From the NCBI GenBank assembly GCA_025716815.1, contig JAIXMN010000016.1, positions 744,001-808,000 of the forward strand: a stretch of 64,000 bases of DNA. The letters run 5' to 3'. This stretch comes from Dichotomocladium elegans. Its lineage: Eukaryota; Mucoromycota; Mucoromycetes; Mucorales; Lichtheimiaceae. Position 1 is the stretch's first letter; each line of letters starts with the position of its first letter. The notes under the pieces are model-generated. The model was not told where the DNA came from and did not search any database. It worked only from the letters and a program-made list of their open reading frames with translations. The position numbers and the translations under genes were made by a program. Of this stretch, positions 50,881 to 61,111 are shown piece by piece.

Positions 50881-52927
50881 TCCATTGATCTGCTGCTGCT
50901 GGTGTCGCCAGGTACGCATCTGGATAGCCTTTTGGAATTGAATGTTGATGGCGGACTAAAGGATATGGAGGAGATTGCATTATCTGTTGTCTAGAAATCA
51001 TTGGCAAGTTCGATGGAATCAATACAAGATTTACCACGTCTTGTCGTCAGTGTTCGGCTGTGGCTTACTGAACGAAACATCCGAGAGGCTTCAATATATG
51101 GATCCTACATCTTCCATCAATTTGAAATTTTTATTGTTTTTTTTTCCCACAAGGAGCGGGATACCTTGTATTTGTTCCGAGTGAGATCCTCACATAATAG
51201 GTTGCCAACTACCGTTTTATTCTAGATAGCTTCTACAGAGATAGATGGTTGTCCTTCTGATTTGCACATCTCCGCGTAGGCGCGGAGATGTGCCTGGTTA
51301 GAAAATTTTTTTTTACATGACAGCCACAAACATTGAGACGTTACATCCGGAAAAACCTTGTCTTTTTTCGGACATCCTCAACTGGCTGAAACACGAAGTA
51401 GCTAGGACATCTACTTCTAAATCACATCTCACAGAACCTCGGTTATAACACTATATGACCATCCATTTGAACTATGATATTATTTACCGGGATATCTCTG
51501 ACAGAGAATTTCCACGATACGTGAATGTGCGTGTGCGCATGTCTGTTTGTATTTAAGTACAGTTGACTTTGGATATCGCGCTTTAAACAACCCACAACTT
51601 GAGTAGAGGTTTGTGCCTGAATCGCTTTGCCGATTTATTTTGCGATTTGAACTCCTTATTGCCTTTGATGACAGCTCTCATAATGAGATTGGTGAATTAC
51701 GATAATGAACCACAATATACGCAAACCAATGGATCCTGCTGAGGCAATCTTCCATATTAAAAATAATATTGAAAACGAAAACAAATAATCTATGCGGTGA
51801 AAAGAGTCACTGCATGCTGACTTGCTCGAATAATTTTTACTATTCCCATCGTCTACTTGGGGCAAATATCCCGTATACTTGTTGCGGAGTTTTAAGTCCC
51901 GCTCCGTGAATCAAGCCGAGCGTGACTGGACGAACGATGAATTACATAGCATCAGTTAGTCCCGACTAATGGTTTTAATTCGTGTTGGAAGCTTCATCAA
52001 GCTTTAGCAGTGTACGCTCATATCTAATCCTAGCGATTCTTGCAGCCTCGACATCATTGCCATGAATTACGAACTATGTCAGAACTATGCCCTTCACCAT
52101 TACTGCATTGTTCCGAAATTAAGAGCATCAATGTCTTGTAAACCTAGAAAGTTTGCCCGTTATTTTCAATCACCGCGTGCAATAGGTCCCATCGCTAGCC
52201 CGTTGGGGGGGGGTGTAATGGAGCAGGATGGCTGTGAAAACGAGAAAACGCCCTAAATACTGTAGGCATCATGTCCATCTTCTGATTAAAACTTATCAAT
52301 GCATCTTTTTCCTGGGAGATGGCATGATTCTCCGACAACACCCCTACCTTTTCGCTTCGATCACTAGCGTTGTACCTTACAGTATTCATAGTCGCGAGTG
52401 CGGGGAAGTAGGTTGACATCACATCTGCTCAAAAGATCAATATCCAATTCTATCGTATGACTATGTAGAGGAATCCAAGTTATATGTTTTTCAACAGCTA
52501 CAGAGTGGAAGAGGCTGAGCAGCCTAATCTCCATATTGCATTTGTCGTGTATCAGGACCACGCAACATGACCAGATGTTTATCGTCCAGCCAAGTTGGGA
52601 CCTCTTGGTGTATGTTTTCTTTATTACGAAATCCATCAGACTGGTGCTTATTCAGGGTTCCTTAGCCTAGGAAAGTCAGTAGACAGCCCTGACGAGTAGT
52701 TTTGATGTTCCAGCGCGAGGTCTCCTTACTATGTAGATGATACCAAGCGAATGCGAGCAAGCAGGTTACTGAATCGGCGGGGGGGGTGAAGGATGAGTAA
52801 TCTTTTGTAATCGGAGAAATATTTGTTGCTCCGCACCGAAGAAGCAGTCATCTTTTTTTCTGGATATAAAGGCACCCACCTTCCATAAAAAAATTTTTCT
52901 TTACAGAGTGGAACCTCTTTTAGAAAG
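50881..52927. other. Gene-poor interval upstream of threonine aldolase
   Basis: No gene recognised on either strand. ORFs up to 90 codons (52364-52636, minus) lack motifs. Contains the perfect hairpin at 51264-51293. Confidence 0.4.
51264..51293. repeat. Perfect 13-bp inverted repeat with 4-nt loop
   Basis: Left arm GCACATCTCCGCG (51264-51276), loop TAGG, right arm CGCGGAGATGTGC (51281-51293). No mismatches; GC-rich in an AT-rich neighbourhood. Confidence 0.95.
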
Positions 52928-54209
52928 ATGATGACCTTTACAGGCAAGACCCTCAGACTCACTTCGCGCACGTTCCTTGTCCGGCGTCAACCTTTTTCAA
53001 GCACCGTTGCTTCAAGACTGTACATCCAGAACAATTTGCACAATGACCAAACCCATCCGGCCATCCAGGGCGAGGGGAAGTTCTATGACTTCCGCAGCGA
53101 TACGGTGACCGCTCCCACGGATGAGATGTTTGAGGTCATGAAGAATGCTTCCAGGGGCGATGATGTCTTTGAGGTAAGAGCTTACATAAGATTCACCATT
53201 GTTTATGCTCTTATTTGCTCAACCATACCACAAACTCTAACAGGAAGACCGCAGCACTCGCGAGCTGGAGGAGTACGTGGCCGACCTCTGTGGCCATGAA
53301 GCCGGGCTTTTCTGTACCAGCGGGACGCTCACTAACCAGCTTGGCCTGCGGACGCATCTAAACAACCCTCCGCATTCGGTGGTCTGTGACGCTCGGTCGC
53401 ACGTTCATCTCTGGGAAGCGGGTGGCATTGCATTCCATTCGCGTGCTTCTGTAAGCCCGGTCATCTGCTCAAATGGCGTCCATGTTACGGCCGAGGAGAT
53501 TGAGGGTAACCTTATTGAGGCCGATATCCACACGGCGCCCACCCGTGTTGTATCTTTGGAAAACACGCTCTCGGGCATGATCTTGCCTTTGGACGAAATC
53601 CGCAAGATCTCCGATCTAGCAAGAAGCCGCGGCCTTGCAATGCACCTCGACGGTGCTCGTCTGTGGAATGCCCACATGGCGACGGGTGTTCCGCTCAAGG
53701 ATTATGGTGCCCAGTTTGATAGCATGTCTCTTTGTCTGTCCAAAGGTGTCGGTGCTCCCATAGGTTCCATTTTGGTCGGCTCGCGCGACTTTATAAAGCG
53801 AGCACGCCATTTCCGCAAGCTCTTCGGTGGCGGTTGGCGCCAAGTCGGTGGTATCGCTGCAGCAGCAAAATATTGCATCGACACTATTGTCCCCACGATG
53901 CCCGAGACGCACAAGTTGACTCGATATCTCGCTGACCACCTGGTCCAGATGGGTGTTGATCTCCAGTGTCCTGTTCATACTAACATGGTGCTCATTGACA
54001 CCAAGAACGTTAATGTCGACATCCAACAAGATCTCGCGCCCATTCTCCTCCAGAAGAACATCAAGATCGGTGGTTTCAGAAACAAGTCCCGGATAGTTTT
54101 ACATCATCAAATTGACAAGGCTGCTGTTGATACCCTTATTGAAGGTGTTCGTGAAGCCATTCAGGCCCGAGCTCAGTCTGAGCCTATCGCTGCTTCTGGG
54201 TCAGCCTAG
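52928..54209 (+). CDS. GLY1: Low-specificity L-threonine aldolase (PLP-dependent)
   Basis: Model: exons 52928-53173 and 53244-54209 (403 aa). Fold type I PLP enzyme: FYDFRSDTVTAPTDEMFEVM, GDDVFEEDRSTRELEEYVADL, CTSGTLTNQLGLRTHL, DARSHVHLWEAGGIAFHS, LENTLSGMILPLDEI, MHLDGARLWNA and the Schiff-base lysine K249 in SLCLSKGVGAPIGS, followed by FGGGWRQVGGIAAAA. It cleaves threonine or allo-threonine to glycine and acetaldehyde. The first 40 residues are rich in Arg, Ser and Thr and almost free of acidic residues (TLRLTSRTFLVRRQPFSS), which looks like a mitochondrial presequence, unlike the cytosolic yeast enzyme. An alternative start at Met2 is possible. Confidence 0.93.
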
Positions 54210-54935
54210 AGCAAAGACGACAAATAATTGCATGATGTCCATATACACTTTCCCTCTCATCTATGAGTATTTCATTACTGTATATCCTTTCTTCTCTCCC
54301 ACGAGCTTTTGCTCGCCAATAAATCTTTTGCATCATATATAATCAACGGATAACGTTAACTTCTGCTCAGCTTGGATACATATCCATAACAGTATAAGTC
54401 GAGGCCATGTGCCTGTTTCAGCTGTTCTTGCTGCACCAGTAGCAAGAGCTGCTTATTCTCTTCATCACAGAAGGATCGGTTCGACTTCACCCTCAAGCGG
54501 AATATGGATTGATGGTCGGGATAGTGACTGCCACAGCAACGGTATGTATAGATGCGCGTCATAATACCGATGTGAGAAAACAACTGTGAAGATCCGCAGG
54601 GCGCATAATATTTGAAGAAGTTTAGTGCGTGGTAATAATGGCAAAGATCCGTACAGGTCAAGCCACGTAGCAACGAAGCACAAATATGCGGTGTTTACCG
54701 TATTTAGGAGTCGACTGCATCGAGCGGGGAATGAAAACATTGGATCAATTCCTCTTTTAGATCAGGTCGGAGTGATGGCTTTGGGCCTTCAGGTCCAGTG
54801 AGGCAAATTTAGACAGAATTTGGTTCTTTTTGTATCTCGTCTCCTTTTCCCCACGTTATACACTCAAGAATATGTAAATTAGATATCCCATCGTCTCAGA
54901 CTACACCAGCTAATATCCTATATCTTGTGCTCAGA
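54210..54935. other. Intergenic region between threonine aldolase and the first MFS gene
   Basis: Minus-strand ORFs at 54356-54740 overlap each other and show no motif. No gene called. Confidence 0.4.
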
Positions 54936-56606
54936 ATGTCCATCGACTCGAGTGTCGATAGCAGCAGCGGCAGGCAGGCGGGCCACAGCGAAGACGAGAC
55001 CCACCGACCTCTTTTGCAGAACCATACAGGACCATCCACCTCGCACCCAAGAAAAGACACCTGGCATGATCTAAAGCCTTATATACGACCATTGCTGGCC
55101 ACTAACTTTATAAGCATTGTTTGCGGAATTAATGACGGTTGTATTGTATGCTGGCTAAAACAATAAAATAGCTGCATTCAAAATAAAAGAAACTGACTAA
55201 CCGACATCCCCTCGCAATACACTCTCGATCTATATTTTAGGGTGCTCTTATACCACGATTGAAGGAGTTCTATGATATCCCTAATCAGACTGTCTCGCTC
55301 CTGTTTCTCCTCAACGCATTTGGTTATCTCATCAGTGCCTTCGCCAATGGCCACATCGTGCATACATTTGGCCAGTTGAATGCCTTATATATTGGTGGGA
55401 CGCTTTTGCTGTGCGCTTACACCATCATCTCGCTCGGTCTACCTTTTCCGGTGATGGCGACACTCATGCTCTTTCAAGGAATGGGGGTCGGTGAGTATAT
55501 TCCAATCAACTCACGCAAAGATGGGTTACGCAAAAGTCGCGGATAGTTCGTTTAACCAATGCCCGCTTTCCCATTCACAGCTCTCTTGGATGCGGGAATG
55601 AACGTGTTTACGACTACCGTTCCGAAGGCAACACTTATGCTCAATATTCTGCACGGTAAGCCATGCGAAGATGGGCATGTCAAGTGATAGCGCCTAATCC
55701 AATAATTGCATCAGCAATGTATGGTGTCGGCGCCATGACCAGCCCCTTGATTTCTTCAATGTTGCTGCATTTTGGTGTTTCTTGGAAGGCCATGTACCTG
55801 GTTCTTGCACTTGTCTCCGTTTTCAACATGCTCCTGATGTTTACCTGTTTCCGCCATATTAAGATGGACAGTGGAAGTGAAGAAATCTCGGAGGAACACC
55901 AAAAGAACATCTTGCGGGTGGCCCTGGTGCATCCCATGACAATCCTGTGTTCACTCTATATCCTCGTTTATGTTGGCGTGGAAGTAACCGTAGGCGGATG
56001 GGGTCTGACGTTCCTCAAAGAAGGTCGGCATGGCAACGAGGCTGCCATGTCCAACGTGGTAGCAGCTTACTGGGCCGCCCTGGCCGTCGGACGTATTGTG
56101 CTGGGTTATCTCGTTGAAAAGTTTGGCGAAAAGCCGTCTATTACGGCATGCACCTTCTTCACATGTGTGACGTTCATGGTGCTTTGGTGGATATCCGATG
56201 TGGTGATTGACGCGATGGCATTGGTTACATCCGGCTTTCTACTTGGCCCTATGTTCCCAAGCACTGTCTCTCTCGTGTCCAAAGTGCTTCCACGACACTT
56301 GCATCCAGCGGCCATTGGGTTTATAGCAGCGTAAGACGTTATACCCGAAGATCGCAAGAATAGGGACTATTCGAGTCTCACCAATCGATGTCGCATTTTT
56401 TTAGAACTGGTGCAGGCGGTGCGGCTTTCTTCCCTTTTCTCACAGGCCAGGTCTCAGGGCACTTTGGCATTCTGTCGATGCCTATTGTTTGCCTTCTCAT
56501 GACAATCACAATGCAAATACTATGGATCCTTGTACCCTCAGGAAAAAATGAGGGCAGGTCTAGTGAGAATCAGACAGGCCAACATCTGGAATATGGTTCA
56601 CTCTAG
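54936..56606 (+). CDS. Major facilitator superfamily transporter, first of tandem pair (Bsc6/fucose-permease-like)
   Basis: Model: five exons, 54936-55145, 55241-55490, 55581-55655, 55715-56330, 56405-56606 (450 aa). A hydrophilic N-terminus of about 50 residues precedes an MFS domain with RPLLATNFISIVCGINDGCIGALIPRLKEFY, NGHIVHTFGQLNALYIG, YGVGAMTSPLISSMLL, YVGVEVTVGGWGLTFL, GRIVLGYLVEKFGEKPS, LLGPMFPSTVSL and GAGGAAFFPFLTGQ, the pattern of fungal FucP/Bsc6-type permeases with 12 expected TM helices. Substrate is unknown. It has the same intron positions and phases as its neighbour at 57377, and exons 2 and 3 are of identical length (250 and 75 bp), showing tandem duplication. Confidence 0.88.
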
Positions 56607-57376
56607 CGGAATGTGCGGGCTGCATAGATCGATGTTTAGAAACCGTGTGTACCTGTTTCATCTTCCCACCCAAATTTCAGATTTCAAGTAAACATTCGCG
56701 CGTTTCCGTGTAGATTAAAAGCGGGATGTCACCTAATTTAGAAATCGCATTGCCCCTCCAACCCCCCAGAAGTCCGCTGCATTTTCATCATAGGTAGGTG
56801 GCAGGTTTGCAAGGGTTTGTATCTGATATTCTATTACTTTGTCATCTATCTCGTCATAATTTTCCTTGCCCCAGCCGAATCTTTACTCCATCCGCAGGGG
56901 GATCCTCCTCGGGTCAGTTATCGAGTGAGCTGTACGCGTGGCCACTGATGATTCAAGTTGTTGTTGCCCCAACATTCTCTTTTTCACCTACTTTACATAA
57001 TCGATGCTATAAGGGAGATTGTTACTGATGTTGTGCCAGCAGTTGTCACAATATCTTTTGGAAACTCGAACGAATGGCTCGAACGAATCGGATGCTAGTC
57101 GTGTACAAACGAACTTGCACATTTATGTCACCGAAACTGATGTAGAAGTACGTCGTAGCGGAACTAGGTTCTACGGGGGAAAAGGGAATCATCCCATAGC
57201 ACAATGTGGAACTTCAAGGATAAATTTAGCCTTGCGAACGAGGTCTTAGCGCCCTCCCCTCGCCAAAGAATAGTACACGCGTCTCTCTTTTCCTGCAACA
57301 TCCGTAATGTAACGTGCAAGTTTCGAATATCATCGTGCGCAAGTTAAATCAGTTTTATGTATCAGCTAGAATTACA
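56607..57376. other. Spacer between the two tandem MFS genes
   Basis: About 770 bp holding the 3' region of the first and promoter of the second MFS gene. No other gene seen. Confidence 0.45.
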
Positions 57377-59077
57377 ATGATCGAAGATTTTGATGGCATT
57401 ACCGATGAAACACGTTTTCTCGATGATAATGAGCGATCCTCGAGACCGGCATCACCCTCTGGCCCGTTGCGAGCGCGTAAAGAGACCTGGAGCGATCTGA
57501 AACCCTATGTCCGTCCGCTTCTGGCAACCAATTTTATCAGCGTTGTCTGCGGCATCAACGATGGCAGTATTGTAAATTTTTCTTTGGGCAGTGAACGGAG
57601 GGGGTTGCCCCGAAAGAGGGGAAAATTGATGATGGGCAATGCATCTAGGGTGCCATTATTCCACGGCTCAAAGATTTTTATGACATCCCGTCTGAGACTG
57701 TCTCTTTTCTCTTCTTGTTTAATTCAATGGGCTATCTGGTCAGCGCTCTGAGCAACGGACACATAGTCCAGCGCTTTGGTCAATTGAATACCCTTTACAT
57801 GGGCGGTATCATGCTCTGTTTCACCTACACCGTCATCTCATTCGGGTTACCCTTCCCGATCATGGCCGGTTTCATGCTCATTCAGGGAATGGGCGTAGGT
57901 ACAAGACGGAGAGAAACTACATGCTTAGGGACGGGACGAAACAAGATAGATACCTACTTACACAGATGTACGCATTTACTCTCCAGCTCTTCTAGACGCC
58001 GGCATGAACGTATACACGACTACTGTACCGATGGCAACATTGATGCTCAATATATTGCATGGTAAGATTCCAAAGGGGATAGATGAATCAAAACGTTTCC
58101 TCTACTGTGAATATAACACATCGAACAGCCATGTACGGCGTTGGTGCCATGGCAAGCCCACTGATCGCCTCATTGCTATTGCATATGGGCTTACACTGGA
58201 GGGCTATGTACATAATCATGGCGCTCGTTGCCCTCTTAAATGTTCTTCTGACAGTTGTCGGTTTCCGAGGAGCGAAGGTGGAGATGGTTGATAAAGATGG
58301 CGATGACCAGCAACAACAAAGCGAACAAAAGGGTGTGGTCAGTGAAGCGCTGTTGCATCCCATGACAATGCTTTGCGCAGCGTATATTCTGATCTACGTC
58401 GGTACCGAGGTGGTTGTGGGTGGATGGGGTCTGACGTTCCTAATCGAGGGGCGTCATGGTAGCGAAATCACCATGGCCAATGTTATCGCAGGTTATTGGG
58501 CGTCTCTCGCAGTTGGCCGGATTATACTTGGGTATCTTGTCGAGAAATTTGGCGAGAAACCCTCCATCCACCTCTGCACATTTGCTACCATTGTCGCAAT
58601 GGCTGTGCTTCTGACTGTGGAAAATCTCACGATCAATGTGATTGCTATCATTTCTATTGGCTTCTTTCTCGGCCCCATGTTTCCGAGCACGGTCGCATTG
58701 GCGTCTAAAGTGCTACCGCGCCGGCTGCATCCTGCATCCATCGGTTTCATTGCTGGGTAAATTGCTCTCAGGGAGAAAAAGAAATACGAGAGAGAGTGTG
58801 TGAGATGACGAGTTGGTTAAACTCATATTGGATATAACTGTTACGTAGAACGGGTGCAGGTGGAGCTGCCTTCTTTCCGTTTGTTACGGGTCAGATATCG
58901 GGTCGGTTTGGCATCCTTTCCATGCCGATCGTATGTTTGATCATGGCTGTTGTCATGCAACTTCTTTGGACCCTCGTTCCGTCAAGCAGCAATGATACAA
59001 TCTTTTGCTGCAAGGGTCGGCGCAACTCTTATTCTGTCCTCCGGCAAGAATCATCTTCTATAGCCCAAACAGCATGA
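57377..59077 (+). CDS. Major facilitator superfamily transporter, second of tandem pair
   Basis: Model: five exons, 57377-57571, 57649-57898, 57987-58061, 58129-58756, 58849-59077 (458 aa). Closely similar to the upstream gene: RPLLATNFISVVCGINDGSIGAIIPRLKDFYDIP, NGHIVQRFGQLNTLYMG, MYGVGAMASPLIASLLL, YVGTEVVVGGWGLTFL, GRIILGYLVEKFGEKPS, LGPMFPSTVALASKVLPRRLHPASIGFIAG. The central loop is longer and Gln-rich (DGDDQQQQSEQ), and the C-terminal tail differs, ending in a Cys/Arg/Ser-rich segment. Exon-intron structure is conserved. Substrate is unknown; divergence is largest in the two cytosolic tails and the central loop. Confidence 0.88.
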
Positions 59078-59724
59078 AATATATCTGCCACTTCCTACGA
59101 TCAAACTCACAATGCCATTTGATTCAAAAGTTGCATTTACCAAGAAATCTATGCGCAGAAGGATACACTTGATGGCGCATCTTCGCCTCCCGAAAAGCCC
59201 GAAAAACCACTACTATAAAAATACATCCTTTTTTCTTTTACGAAAGTCTCCTTCTCTTGGTCGATGGTCGCTCTGAAATATAACGTTGTGCTTTATATAG
59301 CCGCAAATATTAATATGATCTGGGCATAATGCCTACTGCGTCGTACGTTAAGCTCCCGGACGATCTCATTAACAGTGCATGGTCTGGCTGGACGTTGATT
59401 TTAATCTCTATGACACGGCGAATTGCACCCGCGTAAGACCATATACGCTGGAATTTTACATAAGCCTATACCTTAGTTCACACGATCAGTTCTTTGGTGG
59501 ACCCAGTTGCGTTGAAGTTCCTCTTAGCACGTATTATCATATTTGTTGCCCGCAACACTCCTGTACGAAGAAAGCTTTTTGATCTTTTTCCTGTTCTTGT
59601 GACTTTACGGTTCATAGCTTCACAAATTCCTTGTTTTTCAGCTTCGTGCATTGCGATGTGTATCTCCTTGCGTCTAGCAGGTATTAGTCGAATTCTAAGG
59701 TTCCCGTCAAGTTCGAACATACAC
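59078..59724. other. Intergenic region between the MFS pair and transposon copy H
   Basis: No gene recognised; overlapping ORFs at 59379-59720 on both strands have no motif. Confidence 0.4.
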
Positions 59725-61045
59725 TATTTTCCAAAATCAAAAGTCGTACCCCTTCCAGTTCTGAAGTCGCGTTTTCTCCAGAATACGCATGTTAACAGAT
59801 CGTCCTTTTGACTCTTTCTTTTTATACACTTTTACATTCTAGAATGGGAAATCTATGTTTATACTACGATGGTCACGTTCATGTTTGCAGTGGATGGCGT
59901 AAACAGACAATAATAAATCGTGGACTCGAAGGTAGTGAACTTTATCAGAGAAAAGAACATCGATTCGTAATACGAGTGTACGTCTGTATAAACCTAGCTG
60001 CTAGCGGAGTGGCCATCACTACTAAAATTATTCTACTTTTGACATCGCGACGCAAATCACTCAGGACACGACAATGTTGTTGATGAGCGTGGCTGCCTTG
60101 GACCTATGGACTATGTTGATGAAGAAATGTACTCTCTGCAATCCGTTTGTTCTCGCACTGAATATCTGTGTAGCATATCTTGCAAAGATAACTCTGATCT
60201 TATTACCACACACATTCCCAATCAAAAGGATACAGACATTCGGTTGAAATAAGCTCAGGCCAAGCTCGGTTACACAGCGTACACCGACCAAGACAAGGTC
60301 CGATTTTTTCAAACTGATGTTTGAAAAAGGCCTTGAGTGCATCAACTGCTAGGAATCCATGTTCGTGCAGTCTAGAAATGGGCATTACAGTACGAGAAGG
60401 ACGCTGGCAGAATCTTTAAGAAACCTAACGCGAGGGATTGTTGCGTATTTTCAATGAAGAGCATAAGGGCGTCATTTTAGAATGCGTTGATGAGAATCCA
60501 TCCATTGCCCTAAAGCAACTGATGGAGCAATTGCTCCGGGGATTGGAGCGTCTCAAAGTGTCTGAAACGACGCTCCATCGATTTATGAAAACCGAATGCA
60601 GCTTGTCATTGAAAATGGCTCGGTTTCAGCCTGTAGACAGGAATAGCGATGCAAAGATCCAAGAAGGCCTTGACTGGGTGCGTAGATGGGACATGACCGA
60701 CATCGACTTTAGCAAAAACTGCGTTTTTCTTGATGAGTCTTGATTCCATATTAACATGAAGCGCAACATGGCATGGTCCCAGAAAGGTTTCGGCGAGCAC
60801 CTGCGGGTGGTGACAGGCGTCTAGCAAGAAGGGCTAGATCGCCAGAGCCCGACGAACGAAGAGTGAGACGAAGAGGACCAGGGCGAGGTCGCCAACAGCG
60901 ATGATTTTCCGTGTCGGTTATCGCCGGCACACATCTGGATACCTTCGGGGTAATCGATGTGAAATCCTTTCCATCTTGATACGCCATTCATTTTATTTTT
61001 ATGCGACACAAGTTTCCCCACTTGCGAAATTTATTTTTGAAAATA
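59725..61045 (+). mobile_element. Tc1/mariner-IS630 transposon, copy H (about 1.3 kb), internally deleted, with transposase pseudogene
   Basis: Left end TATTTTCCAAAATCAAAAGTCG and right end (read inwards) TATTTTCAAAAATAAATTTCG form imperfect inverted repeats. Bases 60438-60743 encode a transposase part: IVLxQLMEQLLRGLERLKVSETTLHRFMKTECSLSLK and DIDFSKNCVFLDES (first catalytic Asp); a stop follows shortly. The second half, including the second and third catalytic motifs, is deleted: sequence jumps from the AWSQKG-like segment at about 60770 to the right terminal region. An extra block of about 190 bp lies at 59883-60070. The right end is 66 bp before the fasciclin gene start codon. Confidence 0.8.
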
Positions 61046-61111
61046 AAGTACACACGTCCCAAGTGCACGTATTTCTTTTTTAATTAGCATGCACCGTTCT
61101 TCCGGTCCATC

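Noticed and set aside
53405..54029. Long minus-strand ORFs inside threonine aldolase
   Set aside because: Shadow frames of a clearly conserved plus-strand coding sequence.
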